NCBI GenBank assembly: GCA_944321515.1
Contig: CALULO010000008.1
Coordinates: 1 to 64,000 of the forward strand
Length of the DNA: 64,000 nucleotides
From: an uncultured Atopobiaceae bacterium
Lineage (GTDB): Bacteria > Actinomycetota > Coriobacteriia > Coriobacteriales > Atopobiaceae
Direction of reading: 5' to 3'
The position numbers and the translations under genes were made by a program. This document shows, piece by piece, positions 43,360 to 52,833 of the stretch (within the stretch, counting starts at the first letter, position 1; each line of letters opens with the position of its first letter). The notes beneath the pieces are model-generated. The model searched no databases and was not told the DNA's origin. It saw only the letters and a program-made list of their open reading frames with translations.

Positions 43360-46206
43360 TTGGAGGAGACGACCGGCTCCGCGCCCGTCGCGGTACGGCA
43401 GCTCACCGCCGACATGGTCTTCTCGGCCCTCGGCACGTCACCCGCCGGCCTCACCCAGGCCGAGGCGGAGGCGCGTCAGGCCAAGCAGGGGAAGAACCTC
43501 ATAGAGAGCGAGAAGGGGCGTTCGCCCGTCCTGGCGTTCCTCTCGAACTTCACGCACCTCATGGCCGTGCTGCTCTGGGTAGCCGGCATCATCGCCTTCG
43601 TGGCGGGGATGCCCGAGCTTGGGGTGGCCGTGTGGCTCGTCAACGTCATCAACGGGTGCTTCAGCTTCTGGCAGGAGTACCGCGCGGGCAAGGCCACCGA
43701 CGCCCTGAAGAAGATGCTCCCGTCCTACGTCAACGTCATACGCGACGGCCAGGAGCAGAAGATCCTCGCGGAGGACCTCGTCCCGGGCGACGTGATGTCG
43801 CTCGCCGAGGGGGACAAGATCTCGGCCGACGCGCGCGTGGTGCGCGCGTCCGACTTGCAGGTCAACCAGTCGACGCTCACGGGCGAGTCAAACCCGGTCC
43901 GCAAGACCGCAGACGCCGTGCTCGAGGAGGACCTCACACAGGCCGAGACGCCCAACCTCATCTTCGCGGGCACGTCCGTCTCAGAGGGCAACGGCCGCGC
44001 GGTGGTGACACGCATAGGCATGGACACGGAGTTCGGCAAAATCGCCCACCTCACCCAGAGCATGGAGGAGTCCGAGAGCCCGCTGCAGCTTCAGCTCAAC
44101 CGGACGACCAAGCAGATAACGGTGTTCGCGAGCTGCATGGGCATCCTGTTCCTCCTGCTCGACACCCTCTTCGTGGGCAGCGGGTTCGCCCCGGCGTTCA
44201 TCTTCGCGCTCGGCATGGTGGTGGCCTTCATCCCGGAGGGCCTGCTCCCCACGGTGACGCTGTCGCTCGCCATGGCGGTCCAGCGCATGAGCAAGCGAAA
44301 CGCCCTCGTCAAGAAGCTCAACTCCGTCGAGACCCTCGGGTCGACCTCGGTCATCTGCACGGACAAGACGGGGACCCTCACCCAGAACGAGATGACGGTG
44401 AACCACCTCTGGACCGTCTCCCACGAGTACGAGGTGACCGGCGTCGGGTACGCCCCCAAGGGGGAGGTGCTCTGCGACGGGAGGCACGTCGAGGCCGCGG
44501 ACGACGACGACCTGCTCCTGCTCGTCTCCGGAGGCGCGCTGTGCTCCAACGCCCGCCTGCTCGAGCCCGAGGGGGAGGACGGGCGCTACACCGTGCTCGG
44601 CGACCCCACCGAGGCGTGTCTCCTCGTGTCCGCGCGCAAGGCGGGGATCGAGCCGGCGGAGCAGGAGCACTCGTGGCCGCGCGTTCGCGAGCTCCCCTTC
44701 GAGAGCCGCCGCAAGCGCATGACGACGATTCACCAGCTTTCCGAGCCCCTTGACGGCGCAAGCCGCGTGGCCTTCGTCAAGGGCGCCCCCAACGAGATCG
44801 TCCGTCTCTCGACGCGGGCGCGCGTGGACGGCGAGCCCGTCGAGATGGCCGACGACCTGCGCAAGAAGATCATGGCCGCCAACGACGCCTATGCAGCGGA
44901 CGGCCTGCGCGTCCTCGCCGTGGCCTATCGCCCCCTGCTTCCCACGGACGAGAGCATCCCGTCCTCGCCGAGCGAGTACGACCCCGACACCATCGAGCAC
45001 GACCTCACCTTCGTGGGGCTCGAGGTCATGCAGGACCCCCCGCGGCCCGAGGTCGCCGAGGCGGTGGCCCAGTGCCGCCGAGCGGGCATCCGCGTCATCA
45101 TGATCACCGGCGACTACGGCCTCACCGCCGTCTCGATCGCCCGCAAGATCGGGATCGTCCAGGGGGAGCGGCCGCGCGTCTTCTCGGGCGTCGAGCTCGA
45201 GAAGACGAGTGACGAGGAGCTGCGCGAGGCGCTCAAGGGCGAGGTCGTCTTCGCCCGCATGGCGCCCGAGCAGAAGCTGCGCGTGGTCGAGAACCTCCAG
45301 CAGATGGGCGAGGTCGTGGCCGTCACCGGCGACGGCGTCAACGACTCCCCCGCCCTCAAGAAGGCCGACATCGGGGTCGCCATGGGAATCACGGGCACCG
45401 ACGTCGCCAAGGAGGCCGCCGACATGGTCCTCACCGACGACAACTTCGCCTCGATCGTCCACGCGATCGAGGAGGGGCGCGCCGTCTACGCCAACATCCG
45501 CAAGTTCATGCTCTACATCCTCAACTCCAACGTGCCTGAGGCGGTCCCGAGCGCGGTGTACCTGCTCTCCGGGGGCGCGGTCCCGCTTCCGCTCACCACA
45601 ATGCAGATCCTCACCATCGACCTCGGCACCGACATGCTGCCCGCGCTCGGCCTCGGCTGCGAGGCCCCCGAGGCCGACGTCATGGACCGGCCGCCGCGCG
45701 ATCCCAAGGAGCCGCTGCTCAACGGTGCCGTCATGCGCAAGGCCTTCCTCTGGTACGGGGTCATGGGGAGCCTCGCCTCCGTGGCAGCGTTCCTCTTCGC
45801 CCAGGTCGAGGGCGGCTGGCTCCCCGGGCTGACCATGTTCGGCGTCGGGGCCGACCTCAACCCGGTCTACGTCCACGCGACCACCATGTGCCTCGCCGCC
45901 ATCGTGTTCACGCAGATCGGCCAGGTCCTCAACTGCCGCACCGAGACCGCGTCGGTCTTCTCGCGCGGGATCTTCTCGAACCGTCAGGTCAACATAGGAA
46001 TCGTGTTCGAGGTGTGCCTGATCGTGTTCATCACCCTGTTCCCGCCGTTCCAGGCCATCTTCCACACCGGGCCGCTCGGGCTCGCCGACTACGTCTTCCT
46101 CTGCTGCCTGCCGCCCATCGTGCTCGCGGTCGAGGAGGGTCGCAAGGCCCTGTTCCGTCACGTCAGGAGGCGCCGCGCCGAGCGCGCGGGCGCCGAGGAG
46201 AGGTAG
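43360..46206 (+). CDS. Type IIC-like (Na,K-ATPase-like) P-type cation pump
   Basis: 948 residues from a TTG start (GAGGGGG upstream). TGES at 174-177, phospho-Asp335 in DKTGTLT, TGDGVNDSP hinge. The membrane sites point to the Na,K-/H,K-ATPase group rather than Ca2+ pumps: PEGLLPTVTLSL in helix 4 (Glu293), SNVPEAVPSA in helix 5 (Asn724, Glu727), and IDLGTDMLPALGLG in helix 6 (Asp754, Asp758), followed by PEADVMDRPPRDPK. Known animal pumps have SNIPE and IDLGTDMVPA at these places. Likely exchanges Na+ for K+ or H+. Operon with the KdpDE-like pair and two RCK proteins. Confidence 0.88.
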   Translation: MEETTGSAPVAVRQLTADMVFSALGTSPAGLTQAEAEARQAKQGKNLIESEKGRSPVLAFLSNFTHLMAVLLWVAGIIAFVAGMPELGVAVWLVNVINGCFSFWQEYRAGKATDALKKMLPSYVNVIRDGQEQKILAEDLVPGDVMSLAEGDKISADARVVRASDLQVNQSTLTGESNPVRKTADAVLEEDLTQAETPNLIFAGTSVSEGNGRAVVTRIGMDTEFGKIAHLTQSMEESESPLQLQLNRTTKQITVFASCMGILFLLLDTLFVGSGFAPAFIFALGMVVAFIPEGLLPTVTLSLAMAVQRMSKRNALVKKLNSVETLGSTSVICTDKTGTLTQNEMTVNHLWTVSHEYEVTGVGYAPKGEVLCDGRHVEAADDDDLLLLVSGGALCSNARLLEPEGEDGRYTVLGDPTEACLLVSARKAGIEPAEQEHSWPRVRELPFESRRKRMTTIHQLSEPLDGASRVAFVKGAPNEIVRLSTRARVDGEPVEMADDLRKKIMAANDAYAADGLRVLAVAYRPLLPTDESIPSSPSEYDPDTIEHDLTFVGLEVMQDPPRPEVAEAVAQCRRAGIRVIMITGDYGLTAVSIARKIGIVQGERPRVFSGVELEKTSDEELREALKGEVVFARMAPEQKLRVVENLQQMGEVVAVTGDGVNDSPALKKADIGVAMGITGTDVAKEAADMVLTDDNFASIVHAIEEGRAVYANIRKFMLYILNSNVPEAVPSAVYLLSGGAVPLPLTTMQILTIDLGTDMLPALGLGCEAPEADVMDRPPRDPKEPLLNGAVMRKAFLWYGVMGSLASVAAFLFAQVEGGWLPGLTMFGVGADLNPVYVHATTMCLAAIVFTQIGQVLNCRTETASVFSRGIFSNRQVNIGIVFEVCLIVFITLFPPFQAIFHTGPLGLADYVFLCCLPPIVLAVEEGRKALFRHVRRRRAERAGAEER

Positions 46207-46212
46207 GTATCC

Positions 46213-46866
46213 ATGAACGTAATCGTAGTGGGGGCAGGCCACATGGGCAGGGGGCTCGCGGAGAGGCTCTGCCGACAGGGGCACAACGTCACCGTCATCG
46301 ACCGCGACGTCGAGGAGCTCGAGGAGCTCGGCGAGGGCTTCAGCGGAGAGCGTGTCGTGGGCGTGGGGTTCGACCGCGAGGTGCTCGCACGGGCCGGGGT
46401 CGAGCGCGCCAGCGCCGTCATCGCCTGCACGTCCTCCGACGAGGCCAACATCGTCATCGCCCGCGTCGCGCGCGGCACCTATCGCGTCCCCCGCGTGATC
46501 GCGCGGCTGTACGACATCTCCAAGGCCGAGGCATACCGGCGCCTGGGCATCCAGACCATCTCGACCACGGACTGGGGAATCCGCCACGCCTGCGAGCTGC
46601 TCACCTACCAGGAGATGGACACGGTGCTCGAGGTGGGGTCCGGAGACGTGCAGCTTGTGCGCACCGACGTGCCCGCGCTGCTCGAGGGCAGGCCTGTGCG
46701 GGAGCTCAGCGTCCTCGGCGAGATCCAGGTCGTCGCCATCTCGCGGAACAACGAGACCTTCCTGCCGACGCTCGGGACGGTACTCGAGCACGGCGACGTC
46801 GTCTACGCCGCCGTCGCGTCGAGCGCCTCGTCGAAGTTCGCTCACATTCTCGGCCGGATCGGATAG
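46213..46866 (+). CDS. trkA: TrkA/KtrA-type RCK protein, first copy
   Basis: 217 residues: TrkA-N Rossmann domain (VIVVGAGHMGRGLAERL, acidic end of strand 2 in VIDRD) binding NAD(H) or ATP, and a TrkA-C domain (about 140-217). Such proteins gate TrkH/KtrB K+ channels. 6 bp after the pump stop codon. No TrkH/KtrB gene is in the window. Differs clearly from the second copy. Confidence 0.9.
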   Translation: MNVIVVGAGHMGRGLAERLCRQGHNVTVIDRDVEELEELGEGFSGERVVGVGFDREVLARAGVERASAVIACTSSDEANIVIARVARGTYRVPRVIARLYDISKAEAYRRLGIQTISTTDWGIRHACELLTYQEMDTVLEVGSGDVQLVRTDVPALLEGRPVRELSVLGEIQVVAISRNNETFLPTLGTVLEHGDVVYAAVASSASSKFAHILGRIG

Positions 46867-46874
46867 GGGGAGCC

Positions 46875-47534
46875 ATGAAGATCATCATTGTCGGCGGGGA
46901 CAAAACGGGGACCTATCTTGCGTCCCTGCTCTCCGAGGACGGGCACGACATCAGCGTCATCGAGTCGGACAAGCGTCTTGCCGCGCAGCTGCGCGAGCAC
47001 GAGGTTGCGCCGTGCGTCGTCCTTGGCAACGGCGCCGACCCCTTCACCCTCGAGCGCGCCGGCGTCATGCAGGCCGACGTGGTCGTGGCCGCGACCGGCT
47101 CGGACGAGGTCAACCTCGTCGTCTCGACGCTCGCCAAGATGGAGTACGGGGTCGGCCGCGTGGTCGCCCGCGTGAACAACCCGGCCAACGACTGGATGTT
47201 CAACGAGAGCATGGGCGTCGACGTGGGAATCAACCAGGCCGAGATTCTCGCCCGCTCCGCCCAGGAGGGCCTCGACCTCAAGGACGTGTTCACAATCCAG
47301 AAGCTCGGCAAGGACGGCCACGCCGTGGTGCGCGTGGAGGTCCGTCCCTCCTCAAAGGTGGTCGGGGCGGCGCTGCGCGACGTCGACCTCCCCGGCAAGA
47401 CCATCCTCATCGCCGTCGAGCGCGGCGACAACATCATCGTCCCCAAGGGCGACACGCGCTTCGAGGCGGGCGACAGGATCATTGCCTTCACCGACAGCGA
47501 GGGCCGTGCGCGGCTCCACCGCTCGTTCCAGTAG
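46875..47534 (+). CDS. trkA: TrkA/KtrA-type RCK protein, second copy
   Basis: 219 residues with IIIVGGDKTGTYLASLL, VIESDK, VVLGNGADP and a TrkA-C domain (VEVRPSSKVVGAALRDVDLPG). 8 bp after the first copy. GGGGGAG precedes the ATG. Two unequal RCK subunits in tandem suggest a hetero-oligomeric gating ring. Last gene before the terminator at 47545. Confidence 0.9.
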   Translation: MKIIIVGGDKTGTYLASLLSEDGHDISVIESDKRLAAQLREHEVAPCVVLGNGADPFTLERAGVMQADVVVAATGSDEVNLVVSTLAKMEYGVGRVVARVNNPANDWMFNESMGVDVGINQAEILARSAQEGLDLKDVFTIQKLGKDGHAVVRVEVRPSSKVVGAALRDVDLPGKTILIAVERGDNIIVPKGDTRFEAGDRIIAFTDSEGRARLHRSFQ

Positions 47535-47544
47535 CCTCTTCTCG

Positions 47545-47581
47545 CCTCCTCGCCTAGGACGCCCGTCCCTAGGCGAGGAGG
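47545..47581. terminator. Bidirectional terminator
   Basis: CCTCCTCGCCTAGGAC / GTCCCTAGGCGAGGAGG stem (16 bp, one bulge) with a 4-nt loop between the converging trkA operon and nitroreductase gene. It contains the last codons and stop of the nitroreductase. TCTTTC follows on the plus strand. A near-copy of the 12-mer (CTTCTCGCC, 47538-47546) overlaps its left edge. Confidence 0.85.
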
Positions 47582-48147
47582 TCTTTCAGCCCCAGCTTGG
47601 GGACGCAGTGGGTCCCGTCGGACTCCCGCCAGTACGCGAGGCCGTGATCGGTGTCCGCCCCCTCGAGGCGGACGCGCTCCCCCCTCGCCCCAACGGCGAG
47701 CACGAGCGCGGGGGTAAGGCCCTCGGGAAGCCCGAGATCCCCTGCGAGGCCGTCGTCGAAGCTGCGGAGCATGCAGCAGCCCAGCCCGCGGGCGCAGGCG
47801 GCAAGGGCCATGGTCTGGGCGGCGATCCCCACGTCGATGAGCCGGATCGGGTTGGACGAGAGGCCGTCGGGGAGGCAGGCCACCACGTAGCCGCGGGGCT
47901 GCTCGTCCTCGGAGGGGCCGTCCCAGTCACGCAGGAGCGCCGCCCACCTCAGGTGGCCGAGAACCGACTCACACGCCTCGCGTCCGGAGACCACCCTAAA
48001 GCGGACGACCTGCATGTTATTACCGCAGGGGGCGAGACGGGCCGCGTCTACAAGCGCCTCCAGCTCGCCTGCGCCCAGCCAGTCGCCGGAGAAGCGCCGA
48101 TAGCTCCTCGAGGCGGCCACCAGACCCTGGAAGTCGGCTCCGTCCAT
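47569..48147 (-). CDS. Nitroreductase-family flavoprotein
   Basis: 192 residues. FMN-binding arginines in SRSYRRFSGD, LAPCGNNMQVVRFRVV, GIAAQTMALAACARGLG and a C-terminal glycine-rich end. Reduces quinones or nitro compounds in known members; real substrate unknown. ATG 48147 with GGGAG upstream, 1 bp after the HAD phosphatase gene, so cotranscribed. Confidence 0.9.
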   Translation of the reverse strand: MDGADFQGLVAASRSYRRFSGDWLGAGELEALVDAARLAPCGNNMQVVRFRVVSGREACESVLGHLRWAALLRDWDGPSEDEQPRGYVVACLPDGLSSNPIRLIDVGIAAQTMALAACARGLGCCMLRSFDDGLAGDLGLPEGLTPALVLAVGARGERVRLEGADTDHGLAYWRESDGTHCVPKLGLKDLLA

Positions 48148-48148
48148 C

Positions 48149-49003
48149 TCAGTCTCCCTCCCCGCGCTCGGCCCACAGCGGGCCGTCGATGAGGCCAAGG
48201 CGCACGCAGGCGTTCCAGAGCCCGTCGGCGTCCACGTGGTCGGTCACGTAGGTGGCCGCCGCACGGGCCTGCTCGCCGCCGTTGCCCATGGCCACCGACG
48301 TGCCCACCACGCCGAACATGTCCACGTCGTTGCCGCCGTCGCCAAAGGCCACGCACTCGCGCGGGTCCAGCCCCAGCTCGTCCATCATGATCCGCACGCC
48401 CACGTCCTTGCCGCCTTCGCGCGGGATTACGTCCACGAAGAGGTCGCTCCAGCGCGTGGTCTTGCAGCCGCTCGTGGCGTCCAGCAGCACCCGCTCATCG
48501 CCCGGGGCGAGAAACGCGTTCAGCTGATAGACGTCGTGCGTGAGCGCACGGGAGATGTCGGCGGTCTCGTAGTTGTTGTGCGCAATCTCCGCGAGGGCGC
48601 GCACGCGGTCGTCGACCACGTTGACGTACATGCCCTCGCGCTCCATGAAGAGGCAGGTGTAGAGGCCGTCTCGGACCTGGCGCACCGCGGTGGCCACGTC
48701 GTCGGGGTCAAGCGGGTTGGAGTGGACCACGCGGCCCTCGTACTCCACGAGCTGCCCGTTGAAGGTGACGAACCCCGCGAACCCCGTGAGGTCCACCAGG
48801 TCGAGCAGGTAGCTCGTGCGACCGGTGGCCAGCACCGGCAGGATGCCCGCCTCGCGCAGGCGCCGCACCGCCGCGCGGGTGGACTCGGGCTCCACGCCGC
48901 GCGCGTTGCTGAGCATCGTGCCGTCCACGTCCAGGAACACCGCGCGGACCGACGCAGGGGTCTCCCACGCGCCCGGCGTCACCTCAAGGTTCTTCTCGCC
49001 CAT
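48149..49003 (-). CDS. Cof-type HAD phosphatase, second copy
   Basis: 284 residues. FLDVDGTML, VLATGRTS, the Lys in REGGKDVGVRIM and FGDGGNDVDM mark HAD subfamily IIB. It starts MGEKNLEV: the 12-mer (48989-49000) encodes GEKN at residues 2-5. AGGAGG sits 4 bases upstream. Related to but distinct from the protein at 25834. Confidence 0.92.
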   Translation of the reverse strand: MGEKNLEVTPGAWETPASVRAVFLDVDGTMLSNARGVEPESTRAAVRRLREAGILPVLATGRTSYLLDLVDLTGFAGFVTFNGQLVEYEGRVVHSNPLDPDDVATAVRQVRDGLYTCLFMEREGMYVNVVDDRVRALAEIAHNNYETADISRALTHDVYQLNAFLAPGDERVLLDATSGCKTTRWSDLFVDVIPREGGKDVGVRIMMDELGLDPRECVAFGDGGNDVDMFGVVGTSVAMGNGGEQARAAATYVTDHVDADGLWNACVRLGLIDGPLWAERGEGD

Positions 49004-49046
49004 GCATCCTCCTGAAAAAGACATGACAGACAGGCCGGCCGCATCG

Positions 49047-50207
49047 TCACATGCCGGCCGCCGCGATGGCGTCAACGGCCTCGTGCAGCTGCTCGGGCGG
49101 CATGACGAGCGCCATGCGGACGTAGCCCTCGCCGGACGGGCCGAAGCTCGCTCCCGGGGTCACGATCACGCCGGAGCGCTCCATGAGCTCCAGGGCAAAC
49201 GCCGACGAGTCCTGGCGGCCCCCCGGGATGCGCGCCCACACGAACATCGAGCCGTGCGCGTTGGGCCGCTCCCAGCCGATGGCCTCCAGGCCGTCACAGA
49301 GGGCGTCGCGGCGCTCCTGGTAGAGCAGGCGCTGGCGCTCCACGGAGTCGCGCGGGCCGGTGAGCGCGGCGACGGCGGCGGCCTGCTCCGGGTAGAACAT
49401 GCCGAAGTCTATCTGGCTGCGCAGCTTCCTCGCGGCGGCCACCACGTCCGGGCGGCCCACCAGGAAGGACAGGCGCGCGCCCGTGACGTTGAAGGACTTG
49501 GAGAGCGAGAGGAACTCCACGCCCACCTCGAGGGCGCCGGGGTGGGACAGGAAGCTGCCGCCCGCCGGGCCGTCGAAGACGATGTCGGAGTAGGCGTTGT
49601 CGTGAATCACCACGAGGTCGTGCTCGCGCGCGAAGGCGATGACCTCCTCGTAGACCTCGGGGGTGCCCACCGAGCCCACCGGGTTGGCCGGCAGGGAGAC
49701 GATGATGTAGCGCGCGGCGTCGGCGACCTCGGCCGGCACGTCGGCCAGGTGCGGCAGGAAGCCGTGCTCGGCCGTGAGGCGGTAGTAGGCCGGACGCCCG
49801 CCGGCGAGCAGCGTGGCGTTCTGGAACACGGGGTAGCACGGGTCAGGCACCAGCGCCACGTCCCCGGGGTTCACGAGCGCGGCGCACACGTGCACGAGCC
49901 CCTCCTGCGTGCCGCGGCAGCTCATCACCATGTCCGGCGTGATGCCGTCCACGCCGTAGCGGTCCCGGTAGTAGGAGCAGACCGCGGCAAGCAGCTCGTC
50001 GGTGTCGTGCAGGGAGTAGCGCCAGTTGGCCGGGTCGGCGGCGGAGGCGCGCAGGGCTTCGACCACGTGCGCGGGCGGCTCGAAGTCCGGCGTGCCCACG
50101 GAGAGGTCGAAGACCTTCCGGCCGGCCGCCTCCAGCTCGCGGCGACGCGCGTTGAGCGCGGCGAACACCTCGTCTCCAAACAGGTCAAGACGCTGAGAGA
50201 ACTCCAT
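49047..50207 (-). CDS. PLP-dependent class I/II aminotransferase
   Basis: 386 residues. Schiff-base Lys in SLSKSFNVTGAR, LSVGTPDFEPP, VSLPANPVGSVG and the Arg in GYVRMALVMP. Most like the LL-diaminopimelate or alanine/aspartate aminotransferase group; the exact substrate is not certain. GGAGGGG precedes ATG 50207. Divergent from nrdD across a 395-bp gap whose left part shows no feature. Confidence 0.9.
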   Translation of the reverse strand: MEFSQRLDLFGDEVFAALNARRRELEAAGRKVFDLSVGTPDFEPPAHVVEALRASAADPANWRYSLHDTDELLAAVCSYYRDRYGVDGITPDMVMSCRGTQEGLVHVCAALVNPGDVALVPDPCYPVFQNATLLAGGRPAYYRLTAEHGFLPHLADVPAEVADAARYIIVSLPANPVGSVGTPEVYEEVIAFAREHDLVVIHDNAYSDIVFDGPAGGSFLSHPGALEVGVEFLSLSKSFNVTGARLSFLVGRPDVVAAARKLRSQIDFGMFYPEQAAAVAALTGPRDSVERQRLLYQERRDALCDGLEAIGWERPNAHGSMFVWARIPGGRQDSSAFALELMERSGVIVTPGASFGPSGEGYVRMALVMPPEQLHEAVDAIAAAGM

Positions 50208-50475
50208 GACACCCCTCCGACGTTGCGTGGGCGCGCTGCGCGCGCAAAAGGACACCCCACACTCTATCCCATCATCGCCGGCGCACGGCATGACGCGTCA
50301 CGCGATGGAGACGGGCGACGGGGCGGCGCCGACCGTCGCGGACGCCCCCCAGCACGCCGACCGCTCGCCGAACCCGCCACAGCCCCCCTCCACATTTTTT
50401 GAGGAAATGCTTTTTGGGCCCGCATTTTCCCTACCTGCGCCTATATGAGTTATCGACAGCATTTCAGCAGGTTGT

Positions 50476-50523
50476 GAACAATATATTGTGTTTATGTTGG
50501 CCACACACCACTACTAGTTGTGT
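50476..50523 (+). promoter_or_regulatory. Paired NrdR boxes upstream of nrdD
   Basis: GAACAATATATTGTGT (50476-50491) matches the NrdR consensus at 14 of 16 positions. CCACTACTAGTTGTGT (50508-50523) matches at 11. Centres are 32 bp apart, the usual three-turn spacing for NrdR. Expected to repress nrdDG when dATP is high. The boxes lie about 80-130 bp before the nrdD start. Confidence 0.85.
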
Positions 50524-50602
50524 CATAGTAGAGCCCAGCACCAAGTCAGCCAGTCAACGGGCGCGTCCGTCCAGGGCGCGCTTCTTTAGCGAGAGGCCAG
50601 CC

Positions 50603-52825
50603 ATGAAGATCATCAAGCGCAACGGCTCAGAGGTCACCTTCGACATCTCCAAGATAGAGAACGCCATCCGTGCGGCCAACGAGGAGGTCGCCGCCCCCGA
50701 GCGCCTCACCGAGCGCGAGATTAAGTTCGCCTCCCTGAACGTCACCGACGAGTGCATGGAGGCCGGGCACACCGTGACCGTCGAGGAGGTCCAGGACCTC
50801 GTCGAGGACCAGCTCATGGGCCTCCACCACTTCGAGGTGGCCCGCAAGTACATCATCTACCGCTACGTGCAGAGCCAGAAGCGCCACAAGAACACCACCG
50901 ACGACAAGATCCTTGCCCTCATCGAGTGCAACAACGAGGAGGTCAAGCAGGAGAACTCCAACAAGAACCCCACGGTGGTCTCCGTCCAGCGCGACTACAT
51001 GGCCGGCGAGGTCTCCAAGGACCTCACCATGCGCGAGCTCCTGCCCGCCGACATCGTGGAGGCCCACAACGAGGGCATCATCCACTTCCACGACTCGGAC
51101 TACTTCGCCCAGCACATGCACAACTGCGACCTCATCAACCTCGAGGACATGCTGCAGAACGGCACCGTAATCTCCGGCACGCTCATCGAGCGCCCGCACA
51201 GCTTCTCCACCGCCTGCAACATCGCCACGCAGATCATCGCCCAGGTGGCCTCCTGCCAGTACGGTGGGCAGTCCATCAGCCTCACGCACCTCGCGCCCTT
51301 CGTGGACGTGAGCCGCAAGAAGATCCGCCGTCAGGTGGAGGCCGAGATGGAGGCCATCGACGCCCACCCCGGCGAGGAGAAGGTCAATCAGATCGTCGAG
51401 AAGCGTCTGCGCGACGAGGTGGCCCGCGGCATCCAGACCATCCAGTACCAGGTGGTCACCCTCATGACCACCAACGGCCAGGCCCCGTTCATCACGGTCT
51501 TCATGTACCTCAACGAGGCCAAGAACGAGCAGGAGAAGGCCGACCTCGCCCTCTGCATCGAGGAGATGCTCAAGCAGCGCTACCAGGGCGTCAAGAACGA
51601 GGCAGGCGTCTGGATCACCCCCGCCTTCCCCAAGCTCATCTACGTGCTCGAGGAGGACAACGTCCGCGAGGGCACTCCGTACTTCTACCTCACCAAGCTC
51701 GCCGCCAAGTGCACGGCCAAGCGCATGGTGCCGGACTACATCTCAGAGAAGAAGATGCGTGAGTACAAGCTCTCCAAGGGCGAGACCGAGGGCAACGGCG
51801 ACTGCTACACCTGCATGGGCTGCCGCTCCTTCCTCACGCCCGACCGCTCCGGCAACGGCTTCGACAACGTGGCCAACGCCGGCAACTACGAGCCCGGCAA
51901 GCCCAAGTACTACGGCCGCTTCAACCAGGGCGTCGTCACCATCAACCTCGTTGACGTGGCCCTCTCCGCCCACCAGGACATGGACGAGTTCTGGAAGATC
52001 TTCGACGAGCGCCTGGAGCTCTGCCACCGCGCCCTGCGCTGCCGCCACGAGCGCCTGCTTGGCACCACCTCCGACGCCGCCCCGATCCTGTGGCAGTACG
52101 GCGCCCTCGCCCGCCTCAAGAAGGGCGAGAAGATCGACAAGCTCCTCTACGGCGGCTACTCCACGATTTCCCTCGGCTACGCCGGCCTCTACGAGTGCGT
52201 CAAGGCCATGACCGGCCACAGCCACACCGACAAGGAGGCCACGCCGTTCGCCCTGGCCGTCATGCAGCGCATGAACGACAAGTGCACCGAGTGGAAGACC
52301 GCCGAGAACATCGACTACTCGCTCTACGGCACGCCGCTCGAGTCCACCACCTACAAGTTCGCCAAGTGCCTGCAGCGCCGCTTCGGCATCATCCCGGGCA
52401 TCACGGACAAGGGCTACATCACCAACAGCTACCACGTCCACGTGACCGAGGAGATCGACGCCTTCACCAAGCTCAAGTTCGAGTCCGAGTTCCAGCGCCT
52501 CTCCCCCGGCGGGGCCATCTCCTACGTCGAGGTCCCCAACATGCAGGACAACCTCGAGGCCGTCATCTCCGTCATGCAGTATATCTACGACCACATCATG
52601 TACGCCGAGCTCAACACCAAGAGCGACTACTGCCAGGTCTGCGGCTACGACGGCGAGATCAAGATCGTGGAGGACGACGGCAAGCTCGTCTGGGAGTGCC
52701 CGCACTGCGGCAACCGCGACCAGTCGAAGATGAACGTGGCGAGAAGGACCTGCGGCTACATCGGCACCCAGTTCTGGAACCAGGGCCGTACCGAGGAGAT
52801 TCGCGACCGCGTGCTGCACCTGTAG
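50603..52825 (+). CDS. nrdD: Anaerobic (class III) ribonucleotide reductase
   Basis: Reduces NTPs to dNTPs by a glycyl radical under strict anaerobiosis. 740 residues: N-terminal ATP-cone (KRNGSEVTFDISKIENAIRA), central barrel with HDSDYFAQHMHNCDL and DCYTCMGCRS, a zinc site (CQVCG and CPHCG) and the glycyl radical site RRTCGYIG with Gly718. ATG 50603 follows GAGAGG; codon choice is strongly biased, as in a highly expressed gene. Confidence 0.97.
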   Translation: MKIIKRNGSEVTFDISKIENAIRAANEEVAAPERLTEREIKFASLNVTDECMEAGHTVTVEEVQDLVEDQLMGLHHFEVARKYIIYRYVQSQKRHKNTTDDKILALIECNNEEVKQENSNKNPTVVSVQRDYMAGEVSKDLTMRELLPADIVEAHNEGIIHFHDSDYFAQHMHNCDLINLEDMLQNGTVISGTLIERPHSFSTACNIATQIIAQVASCQYGGQSISLTHLAPFVDVSRKKIRRQVEAEMEAIDAHPGEEKVNQIVEKRLRDEVARGIQTIQYQVVTLMTTNGQAPFITVFMYLNEAKNEQEKADLALCIEEMLKQRYQGVKNEAGVWITPAFPKLIYVLEEDNVREGTPYFYLTKLAAKCTAKRMVPDYISEKKMREYKLSKGETEGNGDCYTCMGCRSFLTPDRSGNGFDNVANAGNYEPGKPKYYGRFNQGVVTINLVDVALSAHQDMDEFWKIFDERLELCHRALRCRHERLLGTTSDAAPILWQYGALARLKKGEKIDKLLYGGYSTISLGYAGLYECVKAMTGHSHTDKEATPFALAVMQRMNDKCTEWKTAENIDYSLYGTPLESTTYKFAKCLQRRFGIIPGITDKGYITNSYHVHVTEEIDAFTKLKFESEFQRLSPGGAISYVEVPNMQDNLEAVISVMQYIYDHIMYAELNTKSDYCQVCGYDGEIKIVEDDGKLVWECPHCGNRDQSKMNVARRTCGYIGTQFWNQGRTEEIRDRVLHL

Positions 52826-52833
52826 CGTCTGCG

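Noticed and set aside
43981..46845. Long open frame antisense to the cation pump (954 codons)
   Set aside because: Shadow frame over a P-type ATPase with all catalytic motifs intact on the plus strand.
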